A stretch of DNA of 64,000 bases from Planctomycetaceae bacterium (lineage in GTDB: Bacteria; Planctomycetota; Planctomycetia; Planctomycetales; Planctomycetaceae), in NCBI GenBank assembly GCA_014762625.1, contig JABURQ010000097.1:1-64000 (forward strand), read 5' to 3'. The notes beneath the pieces were generated by a model that had not been told where the DNA came from, did no database searches, and was given only the letters and a program-made list of their open reading frames with translations. Position numbers and translations under genes: made by a program. Within the stretch, counting starts at the first letter, position 1. Each line of letters begins with the position of its first letter. Shown here piece after piece: positions 25,545 to 32,257 of the stretch.

Positions 25545-26177
25545 ATGACACCACACAGTAAAGCCCTTGCGCTCTCGTATTTCACAGTTTTGTACAACAT
25601 ACTCGAAGGCGCAGTCGCGATCTTCGGAGCGTCAACATCTGGAAGCAGTGCTCTATTCGGCTTCGGCCTTGATAGCTTCATCGAATCACTCTCCGGCATG
25701 GTCATGATCTGGAGGTTTTGGAAATTCGCTCCCGATGAAGAGAAGGAAGAATTTGAACGAGTGGAACACCGTGCAGAGCGACTTGTCGCGTACTCGTTTT
25801 TCATTCTCGGCGCATATATCATTTTTGATGCCGGTTCGGCACTTTATTGGCAAAAGGCACCAGGGCCCAGTCTGATTGGTATTGGACTCGCGATTGCGTC
25901 CACAATCATCATGCCCGTGTTGTTCCTGCTCAAATACCGGCTGGGTAAGTCGATCGGCAGCCGTAGTCTGGTGGCCGACTCCAAAGAAACTCTGGCCTGC
26001 GTACTGCTTTCAGTCGCACTTCTGCTTGGGCTTGGTACGCATTACCTCTGGGGACTCTGGTGGGTGGACTCCATAACCGCCTTGGTGATTGCTTACTTGA
26101 TCGTGCGAGAGGGGATCGAAATCCTGAAAGAGGGTGCCAGCGAATGTGAACAAGAAAATAATTCGCCGTTCGATTGA
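25545..26177 (+). CDS. TMEM163-like cation transporter
   Basis: A 210-residue membrane protein with six hydrophobic segments. The motifs GFGLDSFIESLSGMVMIWRF (about 43-62) and VADSKETLACV (about 145-155) place it in the short CDF-related group that includes TMEM163, a zinc exporter in animals. It lacks the soluble C-terminal domain of classical CDF proteins. The His of the usual HxxxD site is absent here and Asp/Glu replace it. AAGAGAAG lies before the start. It closes the metal block and is followed by repeated, decayed DNA. Probable substrate Zn2+ or a related divalent ion. Confidence 0.82.
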   Translation: MTPHSKALALSYFTVLYNILEGAVAIFGASTSGSSALFGFGLDSFIESLSGMVMIWRFWKFAPDEEKEEFERVEHRAERLVAYSFFILGAYIIFDAGSALYWQKAPGPSLIGIGLAIASTIIMPVLFLLKYRLGKSIGSRSLVADSKETLACVLLSVALLLGLGTHYLWGLWWVDSITALVIAYLIVREGIEILKEGASECEQENNSPFD

Positions 26178-26231
26178 ACCTGCACGAAAGCCGCTCAGGT
26201 GAAGGATATGAATGGCACGTAGCTTTTAACC

Positions 26232-26312
26232 CGTCTTGCGCAGGAAGCCAGTGAGCCCCATCAGTGACTGACCGAGGCTCTGGACGACGAAGGACCGCCG
26301 GTGAACGATTAA
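26232..26312 (+). pseudogene. 3' scrap of the lipoprotein gene found intact at 29146-29733
   Basis: The reading frame RLAQEASEPHQ, then TGA, then LTEALDDEG, matches the C-terminus of the lipoprotein at 29146-29733 (RLSQEASEPHQRLTQAPDDEG). An Arg codon CGA has become a TGA stop. The 5' part is missing. It is the coding portion of the larger repeat at 26232-26370. Confidence 0.8.
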
Positions 26313-26370
26313 TTGAGCCCCTCAATTCTCAAACTTCTTCACGCTTGCGGAACCGACCACCTCCGCAGGC
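26232..26370 (+). repeat. Direct repeat, copy A (partner at 29653-29896)
   Basis: The gene tail, the following CCCTCAATT block and the hairpin with arms ACGCTTGCGGA and TCCGCAGGC all recur about 3.4 kb downstream in the same orientation. Copy A lacks about 100 bases present in copy B just after the stop codon. The region from here to 26557 (380 bases without a gene) otherwise shows only a small hairpin at 26441-26455. Confidence 0.75.
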
Positions 26371-26557
26371 TGTTGGCATCGATTCAAAGCCCACCGTAGC
26401 GGACTCGGAAAACGCTAACGTCCTATGATTTCACGAGTTTCGAGACCGAGTCTCGCGAGAATGGATACGAAGTGGGTTATGCAGGGGGGATCTCAAAAAC
26501 ATCCGACTCAAGTGTAACCAAGTAGCCCTTCCTGCGAACCACAGTGCGATTTGATCA

Positions 26558-26761
26558 TCAGCTCATGATTCGATAAATCATGCCAATTAGAATCAGGAGG
26601 CCGACCACGAGATAGCCTCCCAACTCATTGGCATAGGTCCAGAGTGTGGGCTTTACGTCCTGCCCCAATTTTTTCTGGAGCCGTTTGATGGCCGAGTACA
26701 GGAAGATTCCGTAGGCCAGGAGAATGCAGATAAAGCCAACAATAAAGTTTTGATTGAACAT
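26558..26761 (-). CDS. Small membrane protein
   Basis: A 67-residue protein with two transmembrane helices (about residues 4-22 and 47-65) joined by a basic loop (IKRLQKKLGQDVKP). The start at 26761 is preferred over an upstream in-frame codon because the hydrophobic segment begins right after it, although the ribosome-binding site (AGGAT) is weak. It lies 60 bases downstream of the zinc-ribbon membrane protein on the same strand and may be co-transcribed. No family recognised. Confidence 0.55.
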   Translation of the reverse strand: MFNQNFIVGFICILLAYGIFLYSAIKRLQKKLGQDVKPTLWTYANELGGYLVVGLLILIGMIYRIMS

Positions 26762-26821
26762 AAAAATTATCCTGTTGAAATCGACTGAAAACATGAAGGC
26801 TTCTCTCGGAAGGATAACGGA

Positions 26822-27607
26822 TCAGCGACGAAGCTGATTCTGAATCAAGGCGTTGTTGCCAAGCCCATTGCAGTAGGGACACGTGCGGGCTTTCAGATTC
26901 CCGAACTGATCAACGTAGCTGTAACTTCCTGAGCCGTTACAAGGCTTGCATCGATTTAAGTTGTTCATAAACCGACTCCATTCCGCATTTTTTTGCTTCT
27001 GTTGTTCAGCCCTGCGCATAGCGTTTTCCCAAAAAGCGTTCGCTATGGCATCTGAGTTATTCCGTGTTTTCTGAGATTGACTTTTGCGACGGCCTTCCAC
27101 TTCCAAAGAGACCGCTTCTTCTTTTTCTTTGTCTGAATTTGCCTGCTTGGCTTTGATCATTTCATAGACACTCTGCTGTGCCTTCGGTTTTGTTTCAGTT
27201 TTCGGAGCCGAACGAAGTGCCATCAGCAATGAAACAGCGATTGCGGAGAGCAGAATGCCGCCCAACACTCCCGATCCGATCAGGCACGCCGTTTTTCGAC
27301 GGATCACAAACACCTCGGAGCGATCTGATGCGGCCGATTGACTCTTGGACAACTTGGGATCTTCAGCTTGAGGGACTTGCTTGAAAGATTCCGTCTTTAC
27401 TGTCTTTTCCGTGAGGGGGTGTGATTTTTCGAAATCCTGATTTTCGTAGACCGATGCCACAAACTCGCAGCTGCACGATTTGCATTTCAGTTTGGTTCCG
27501 AGCGGCGCGGCTACCGATCGGTACATTTTCCGGCAATTGGGGCATTCCACGTCGAGAGTGATTGTCGATGTGGAGGCGTTTTCTGTTTTGGAATCATCAG
27601 CTTTCAT
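26822..27607 (-). CDS. Membrane protein with N-terminal zinc ribbon and C-terminal DnaJ-type zinc knuckles
   Basis: A 261-residue protein in three parts. Residues about 20-50 form a zinc ribbon (CPNCRKMY, then CKSCSCEF). One TM helix follows (about 110-132, ACLIGSGVLGGILLSAIAV). The cytoplasmic or periplasmic tail is Lys/Gln/Glu-rich and ends with CKPCNGSGSY and CPYCNGLGNN, the CxxCxGxG knuckles of DnaJ cysteine-rich domains. Planctomycetes carry many such proteins, with the ribbon on the cytoplasmic side. AAGGAG precedes the ATG. It may bind unfolded peptides or regulate a neighbour, but its role is unknown. Divergent from the DUF932 gene. Confidence 0.75.
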   Translation of the reverse strand: MKADDSKTENASTSTITLDVECPNCRKMYRSVAAPLGTKLKCKSCSCEFVASVYENQDFEKSHPLTEKTVKTESFKQVPQAEDPKLSKSQSAASDRSEVFVIRRKTACLIGSGVLGGILLSAIAVSLLMALRSAPKTETKPKAQQSVYEMIKAKQANSDKEKEEAVSLEVEGRRKSQSQKTRNNSDAIANAFWENAMRRAEQQKQKNAEWSRFMNNLNRCKPCNGSGSYSYVDQFGNLKARTCPYCNGLGNNALIQNQLRR

Positions 27608-28176
27608 TTGAGGAACTCCTTAATAGGCGAGAAAGGTTCCCACCGCGCATGGAAAAAGGGACGCTGAACCGGACCGCTTGCCGAACCCCCGCCAAGGGGC
27701 CTACAGAACAGCACCGGCCAACGTCCCCTTTCGGGGACGCGGCTCAAGTACTGCTTCTGTAGATCAAGAGTCTTTCAACTCAGGTTGGCGGTTTTCGGCA
27801 AAGCAGTTCTTGACGCATTCGCGTCAACGAGTTGTTAAGCCGGACAAGGTCCGACAGTCATGTTGGGCTCTCCAGAAAAATTGTGGATATATGTATGTTC
27901 CAGCGTTAAAGGAATGGAACATTCGTCCAATCTCTTCAAGTATAACCTCTTCTGACGCCACTTGCACAGGTTGAGTTCTGGGATGAGTTCGATCAGCTAA
28001 ATTTCCGCTCAAAACGTGTCATAAAAGAGTGATGCCCGCGGAATAGCTGTCAAAGCCCGACTTGCACGGTCGCGTTTTCGCTTCGCCCCCGTTTTTTCGC
28101 TTTCCTGCGCGGGTATCGCTACCACGCGGTCCATTGTCATAACCGCGTTTTTCTTCTATTTTACAAGGAGACTTCT
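27608..28176. other. Divergent intergenic region without a recognised gene
   Basis: This 569-base gap lies between the zinc-ribbon gene and the DUF932 gene and should hold both promoters. A perfect 7-bp hairpin (CGTCCCC at 27722-27728, GGGGACG at 27733-27739, loop TTTC) is present without a T-run. Short frames on the plus strand lack ribosome-binding sites. Nothing else stands out. Confidence 0.45.
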
Positions 28177-28914
28177 ATGCTTGATCTCTGCTTACACTGC
28201 GGTGGTCACCAGGTTGACCGCGAACAGGTCGCTGCCGTCCCCACGCCGCCCGCTACACGCACGTGGCAACCCATTCCCCACGAAAATCTGCTCACCCAGG
28301 TGGAGCGTTCGCTCGAAGGCAAAGGCTTGCGAGTGGTCCAGCAGGCGCACGCCCTGTGGGGAGACGGAGACCGCTATTTTGGTCTGATGGAACTGTCCCA
28401 CGCGGATGAATCCGCCGAATACGGACTCGTGTTGGGCCTAAGAAACTCGCACGACAAGTCGACCACCGCGTCCATTGCCCTCGGTTCGCAAGTTTTTGTG
28501 TGTGATAACCTGAGCTTTTTCGGGGAGGTCGTACTCGCTCGCAAGCACACGCGGTTCATTCAACGCGATCTGCCCGGCATTGTGGCCCAAGCTATGGCCA
28601 GCCTCAGCGACATGCGTGTCACGCACGACGAACGGATTGCCGCGTACAAACAGACGACGTTCACCGATCCCGAAGTCCACGATCTGTTGATCCGGGCCGT
28701 CGACGATCGCGTGTTGCCCGTCAGTTACCTTCCCAATGTGCTGCAGGAATGGCGGGAACCGTCACATGACCAGTTCCTCGAAGACGGAAACTCGGCCTGG
28801 CGGCTGCATAACGGCTTCACGGAAGCTCTCAAGGGAAAGAGTCTGGCATTGCTGCCGTATCGATCCCATCGTCTGCAGGGCCTGCTGGACCCGTTGTGTC
28901 ACGTGGGGGTGTAA
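28177..28914 (+). CDS. DUF932-family protein
   Basis: A 245-residue soluble protein preceded by AAGGAG 8 bases before the ATG. An N-terminal Cys/His pair (CLHCGGH) leads into the DUF932 body: WGDGDRYFGLMEL, LGLRNSHDKSTTASIALGSQVFVCDNLSF and the late helical part with WRLHNGFTEALKG. The wording NSHDKS plus VCDN is typical of this family, found on plasmids, phages and integrative elements (phage/plasmid-like TIGR03299 relatives). The function is unknown. Its presence supports a mobile origin for this stretch. It is the first plus-strand gene after the decayed repeat. Confidence 0.85.
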   Translation: MLDLCLHCGGHQVDREQVAAVPTPPATRTWQPIPHENLLTQVERSLEGKGLRVVQQAHALWGDGDRYFGLMELSHADESAEYGLVLGLRNSHDKSTTASIALGSQVFVCDNLSFFGEVVLARKHTRFIQRDLPGIVAQAMASLSDMRVTHDERIAAYKQTTFTDPEVHDLLIRAVDDRVLPVSYLPNVLQEWREPSHDQFLEDGNSAWRLHNGFTEALKGKSLALLPYRSHRLQGLLDPLCHVGV

Positions 28915-29015
28915 GCACCTAAATATTGGCCGTTTTCGTGTCATGACTGTTTGAAAGAAACAGTCCCACTGTTCAGAGAATTTTTACCCACAACTCGTGG
29001 AGAAAGGAGCAATCA

Positions 29016-29198
29016 TTGTCGACAGTGTTATTCACATTCTTATCCGTCTCGCTGCTGACTGCGGTAGCGGCTCTCTGCAAAGAGCGCCGCCTGCGTCTGG
29101 CGTTGCAGCGATTGTTAACGCGGCTGTTGAGCCGCAGGAGGTCACATGACGAAACAGACACGGATCACAACCCTGATGGTTGTGATCGCGATCGTTAG
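29016..29198 (+). CDS. Small membrane peptide, TTG start
   Basis: A 60-residue frame starting with TTG at 29016, supported by a very good AAAGGAG 6 bases upstream. The peptide has one hydrophobic helix (VLFTFLSVSLLTAVAALC) followed by a strongly basic stretch (KERRLRLALQRLLTRLLSRRR) and an acidic end. It overlaps the following lipoprotein gene by 53 bases in another frame, which suggests coupled translation. An 8-bp hairpin (GACTGTTT at 28945-28952 with AAACAGTC at 28958-28965) stands between it and the DUF932 gene. No family recognised. Confidence 0.5.
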   Translation: MSTVLFTFLSVSLLTAVAALCKERRLRLALQRLLTRLLSRRRSHDETDTDHNPDGCDRDR

Positions 29199-29733
29199 CG
29201 GGTGTCAGTCCAACGAAAACCAACGTCTGGCTGAGATGGCCGAACGCCAGTTGGATCGACAGGCCGAACAGAACCAGCGGATGGCCGATCTGCAGGAAGA
29301 GGTGGCGGAAGGTTCAAAACGACTGGTGGAAGCCGACGCCGAGGCCCGGCGTGAGATGATCGGCCTGCATCACGATCTGCAAACGGAACGGCAGACGGTC
29401 GGCCAACAACGAGACCATCTGGAACAGGACCGGCGAGAACTGGCCGCGCAGCGGCACCGCGATCCGATCATTGCGGAAACCATCCAGCAGATCGGTCTGT
29501 TGATCGCCTGCGGACTGCCGCTGCTGATCTGTCTGATGCTGCTACGCCAACCGGTCGAACCAAGCGGCGATCGCGAGATCGCCGAACTGCTGATCGCCGA
29601 CCTGGTCTCCGCGCAACCCCAACTGTTGCAGGGACCTGATGATTCCGCTCCACGTCTTTCGCAGGAAGCCAGTGAGCCCCATCAGCGACTGACCCAGGCT
29701 CCGGACGACGAGGGGACGTCGGAGTCCGATTAG
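29146..29733 (+). CDS. Coiled-coil lipoprotein with C-terminal membrane helix
   Basis: A 195-residue protein with a lipoprotein signal (lipobox IVSGC). Residues about 25-105 form one long charged coiled coil rich in Gln/Glu/Arg (RLAEMAERQLDRQAEQ). A hydrophobic segment (GLLIACGLPLLICLMLL, about 112-128) follows, then an acidic, disordered tail. Its last part is duplicated as a pseudogene at 26232-26312. A small hairpin with T-run (AGAGCA, loop AGT, TGCTCT at 29732-29746) follows the stop. It may span or tether envelope layers, but its function is unknown. It lies just upstream of the ubiquitin-like operon. Confidence 0.72.
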   Translation: MTKQTRITTLMVVIAIVSGCQSNENQRLAEMAERQLDRQAEQNQRMADLQEEVAEGSKRLVEADAEARREMIGLHHDLQTERQTVGQQRDHLEQDRRELAAQRHRDPIIAETIQQIGLLIACGLPLLICLMLLRQPVEPSGDREIAELLIADLVSAQPQLLQGPDDSAPRLSQEASEPHQRLTQAPDDEGTSESD

Positions 29734-29896
29734 AGCAAGTTGCTCTTTTCCGTGGCCGCGACAACGCGTTTTCTCCCTTGAGAAATAGACTCCCACGAGC
29801 CAGACGCGGGAACATCATTTCGTGAGTCGTTCTAAATCGAGTCCCTCAATTCCCTAACTACTCCACGCCTGCGGAACCGACCAGCTCCGCAGGCGT
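29653..29896 (+). repeat. Direct repeat, copy B (partner at 26232-26370)
   Basis: This is the intact version of the repeat: the lipoprotein gene tail, about 100 bases unique to this copy, the CCCTCAATT block and a strong hairpin. Two copies in direct orientation about 3.4 kb apart could recombine and delete the genes between them. Confidence 0.75.
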
Positions 29897-29902
29897 ATTT
29901 TC
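29865..29902 (+). terminator. Terminator between the lipoprotein and the ubiquitin-like operon
   Basis: ACGCCTGCGGA (29865-29875) pairs perfectly over 11 bp with TCCGCAGGCGT (29886-29896), followed by ATTTTC. It probably ends the lipoprotein transcript, only 33 bases before the next gene. Confidence 0.65.
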
Positions 29903-29934
29903 ATGCGCTGGTCAAATCACAAAAGGAATTGCCA

Positions 29935-30135
29935 ATGAATCAGAACGACCTGAACCGAGCCGTTTCACGCGCTACGGGGGAAACCGTCTCCCGAGTGAAA
30001 CAACGCGGGTTTCAACTGGAACAGCCATCCACAGCAAATACACACACGGGACAGATGGTGGACTGGGACAGACTGGAATCGGTGCGATGGACCAGTCTGT
30101 TTCAGCAAGCGAGCTCACTTGCGGCTGAATACTGA
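29935..30135 (+). CDS. Small conserved-looking protein, first gene of ubiquitin-like operon
   Basis: A 66-residue soluble protein. The start at 29935 has AAGGA 7 bases upstream; a TTG two codons earlier is less likely. The N-terminus MNQNDLNRAVSRATGETVS continues with RVKQRGF, wording I associate with short proteins found repeatedly in planctomycete genomes. A WDRLESVRW segment ends it. It resembles a small helix-turn-helix or partner protein, but no domain can be named. Three bases separate its stop from the next start. Confidence 0.7.
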   Translation: MNQNDLNRAVSRATGETVSRVKQRGFQLEQPSTANTHTGQMVDWDRLESVRWTSLFQQASSLAAEY

Positions 30136-30138
30136 CAA

Positions 30139-30312
30139 ATGCTGGAACTCACTCGCACGAACATGGCTTGTACACACACCAGAAAGCATCGCCTGTGGCG
30201 TGGAGGACACCACAAGGGCTGTCGTGAATTTCGTACTCAGAATGCAAAAAGAGTTTCACGACGAGGAGTCCTTCCCCCTGAAAACATCCCATTCAAGAAA
30301 GACAACCAATGA
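30139..30312 (+). CDS. 57-residue basic Cys/His peptide gene, coupled to the modifier
   Basis: A short frame, [20 protein letters not shown] and onward, with start 3 bases after the previous stop and a stop codon overlapping the ATG of the modifier gene (ATGA at 30309-30312). The product is strongly basic with two Cys and four His (CTHTRKH, GGHHKGC), compatible with one small zinc knuckle. No typical ribosome-binding site is seen; coupling to the neighbours would supply translation. An overlapping frame at 30119-30328 is less convincing. Function unknown; the tight spacing is the main evidence that it is a real gene. Confidence 0.5.
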   Translation: MLELTRTNMACTHTRKHRLWRGGHHKGCREFRTQNAKRVSRRGVLPPENIPFKKDNQ

Positions 30313-30533
30313 AAGTGATTGTGATTAACAATGATGGTGGCGGATTCGCCGACTACCAGGAACATCCCGACGGGACAACTGTGGCGACACTGTTCGATCA
30401 TGTCTGCCCAGAGAGAAAGCCTGCCGACTATTACATCCGCGTGAATCGTCATCCCTGCACTTCCGATCAAGTGTTACAGGAGGGGGATCGCATCTCGATC
30501 ACGCCCTCCAAAATTGAAGGCGCTCTCCGATAG
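30309..30533 (+). CDS. Ubiquitin-like/ThiS-MoaD-type beta-grasp modifier
   Basis: A 74-residue protein with beta-grasp features: [13 protein letters not shown] as strand 1, then [11 protein letters not shown] as the helix lead-in, [10 protein letters not shown] for the middle strands and [16 protein letters not shown] as the final strand, the layout of ThiS/MoaD and bacterial Ub-like proteins. The tail is EGALR, with only one Gly (G71) rather than the usual GG end. Genes for an E2-like, a JAMM peptidase and an E1-like enzyme follow, so this is the probable protein modifier. Removal of the last three residues by the peptidase would expose the Gly for activation; this is inference. It starts inside the stop of the upstream peptide. 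Confidence 0.85.
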   Translation: MKVIVINNDGGGFADYQEHPDGTTVATLFDHVCPERKPADYYIRVNRHPCTSDQVLQEGDRISITPSKIEGALR

Positions 30534-30550
30534 CATCCGTTCTCCTCTCA

Positions 30551-30577
30551 GGCCAGCCGGTGTGTTGCCGGTTGGCC
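30551..30577 (+). terminator. Stable intra-operon hairpin between modifier and E2-like genes
   Basis: GGCCAGCCGG (30551-30560) pairs with CCGGTTGGCC (30568-30577) over 10 bp with one G-T pair and a 7-base loop. Only a short T-rich stretch follows, so it may act as a partial terminator or RNA stabiliser, raising the modifier over the enzymes. Confidence 0.5.
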
Positions 30578-30606
30578 ATTTCTCATGAAAGATCAAGGAG
30601 TGCGTT

Positions 30607-31644
30607 ATGGATCAGAGAGAACAAGTCGCGTGGAAAATGGCCTTGCAGATCCATGAACAGTTACGCAATTCATATTCCTCTCTTGGCAATCTGCAACTTC
30701 CAGAATCAGGCTGGCACCAGGTTGAGAAACTATTGCGTCAAACGAGAGCCGCTGAGAACAACGGCTGGCTGCTGGCGGGCGATCGGTGTCGACAACAATT
30801 CGTGCCTGCGCTCCAGGAAATGAAACGTGAACTCAGTCTGCTGGAATCACAGATCACGACCACAAATCGTTATCGTCATGAACGGATCAGTGCCATCGAC
30901 CTTTGGAAAGACATTGTGGCTCTCGACGCAGAGTTCGATGGAGTCATTCTGGATCTCCAGAACCGAGCATTGTCGGTGACGACAGAGCCCATTGAGTTGG
31001 AAGGAGTCTATCTGGGGACGTTCCAGATCGAACTCTCGTGGAAAGACTCAGGGTGTGGACACCTCTGGCGATATCACATTATCGCCGGCGATCCGCATCC
31101 TGCCGCGTCCAATGAAGATGTGACTCATCCTCACGTGCAATCAGAATCGCTTTGCGAGGGAGACGGGACAGAATCGATCAACGCGGCCTTACAGACGGGA
31201 CGCTTACTCGATTTTTTTACTCTCGTGAACTGTGTACTCCGCAATTACAACTCTGCCAGTGCTTATATCGAACTGGAAGATTGGGAAGGATCAACCTGCT
31301 CAGAGTGCGGAGTTCTGATGAACTCGGATGAGTATTTTATCTGCGCGGGATGTAGTACTCACTTCTGTGAGGATTGTCGGAGTCTCTGCCTCGATTGTGA
31401 GGAGAGCTTCTGCCTCAGTTGTATGGGGATCTGCCAACGCTGTGAAGAATACTATTGCCGCTACTGCTTGCGAAGCTGTCGAGACTGCCAAGAGGACGCT
31501 TGCAGCGGATGCCGCAACAAACAAGAAAGGTGTCAGAAGTGTTATGAACGATTACCGAACGATAAAGATAAAACAGAGACCGCAGCGGGACAGACCGGGT
31601 TCAAACAGACCGAAACTGCGGTTCACCCTGACCGCGTGGGCTAA
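30607..31644 (+). CDS. E2-like conjugating enzyme fused to a ten-pair CxxC zinc ladder (putative E2-E3)
   Basis: A 345-residue protein. Residues about 1-115 are helical with a [13 protein letters not shown] segment. Residues 120-228 show an E2/UBC-like pattern: [13 protein letters not shown], then the flap THPHV (173-177), SLCEGDG with the likely catalytic C183, and the terminal helices. Residues 231-312 carry ten CxxC pairs (C231 to C312), many spaced 7 and 8 residues apart, giving a 15-residue period. No His fits a classical RING. The C-terminal 30 residues overlap the next gene. AAGGAG precedes the start. It probably takes the modifier from the E1-like protein and passes it to a target, with the ladder acting as E3 or target-binding part. 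Confidence 0.8.
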   Translation: MDQREQVAWKMALQIHEQLRNSYSSLGNLQLPESGWHQVEKLLRQTRAAENNGWLLAGDRCRQQFVPALQEMKRELSLLESQITTTNRYRHERISAIDLWKDIVALDAEFDGVILDLQNRALSVTTEPIELEGVYLGTFQIELSWKDSGCGHLWRYHIIAGDPHPAASNEDVTHPHVQSESLCEGDGTESINAALQTGRLLDFFTLVNCVLRNYNSASAYIELEDWEGSTCSECGVLMNSDEYFICAGCSTHFCEDCRSLCLDCEESFCLSCMGICQRCEEYYCRYCLRSCRDCQEDACSGCRNKQERCQKCYERLPNDKDKTETAAGQTGFKQTETAVHPDRVG

Positions 31645-32257
31645 GCTTGTGTATCTGTGTCACTATGCAGAGACGGAAGTGGGCGGCTTCGGGATTACTG
31701 AAACCGATGATTTACTGCTGGTGACGGATTTCCAGCTGGTGAACCAGGTCTGTTCTTGGGCTCACGTCGCCTTCGAGGACGAGTCGGTGGCCGACTTCTT
31801 CGATCACCAGGTCGACGAGGGAAGAACGCCCGAGGAGTTTGGCCGCATCTGGATCCACACGCATCCGGGCGATAGTCCCTGGCCGAGTAACGTGGATGAA
31901 GAAACGTTCGAACGCGTCTTTGGACGGGCCGACTGGGCCGTGATGTTTATCCTGGCCCGTGGCGGAGATTGTTATGCCCGCCTGCGCTACAACCACGGCC
32001 CAAAGGCGGAATTCGAGATCCCGGTGGGCGTGGATTATTCGCTTCCTTTCGCGGGTTCGGATCATGAGTCCTGGGAGCGGGAATATCGGCAACATGTGCT
32101 GCCGGAGGAGGATCTCCGCTTTACGTTATCGCCCCTGGCCGAAGAGCTTGTCTCTGCCGAGGACTTGGAACTTGTGGATGACTGGCCTGCGGGTTGGTTC
32201 GACGAGCCCGACAACAACCTGTTGACTGAGGAGGATTTCTATGAGACAGACGAATGA
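31544..32257 (+). CDS. JAMM/JAB metalloprotease (isopeptidase)
   Basis: A 237-residue protein whose gene overlaps the E2-like gene by 101 bases in another frame. The active-site set is complete: Glu in ETEVGG (E45), H105 and H107 in HTHP, and S115 and D118 in PSNVD, giving HxH-x7-SxxD. The N-terminal part opens [21 protein letters not shown] as in prokaryotic JAB domains. A C-terminal acidic extension (about 170-237) is extra. The likely role is trimming the modifier tail and/or removing it from targets. The start at 31544 is preferred because a longer frame upstream only re-reads the ladder sequence. The stop overlaps the next gene. Confidence 0.88.
   Translation: MNDYRTIKIKQRPQRDRPGSNRPKLRFTLTAWAKLVYLCHYAETEVGGFGITETDDLLLVTDFQLVNQVCSWAHVAFEDESVADFFDHQVDEGRTPEEFGRIWIHTHPGDSPWPSNVDEETFERVFGRADWAVMFILARGGDCYARLRYNHGPKAEFEIPVGVDYSLPFAGSDHESWEREYRQHVLPEEDLRFTLSPLAEELVSAEDLELVDDWPAGWFDEPDNNLLTEEDFYETDE

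Noticed and set aside
26441..26455. CGAGAC-CGA-GTCTCG hairpin
   Set aside because: It has a short stem with no T-run and no neighbouring gene end. Not reported as a terminator.
30119..30328. 69-residue frame overlapping the modifier
   Set aside because: It starts inside the previous gene and overlaps the next out of frame. The 57-residue frame at 30139-30312 fits stop/start coupling better.
31297..31542. Classical RING finger in the E2-like protein
   Set aside because: There is no C3HC4 or C4HC3 pattern; all ligands are Cys in repeated CxxC pairs.
31328..31543. Extension of the JAMM gene upstream to 31328
   Set aside because: The extra residues only re-read the Cys-ladder DNA in another frame and lack protein-like character; ATG at 31544 is preferred.
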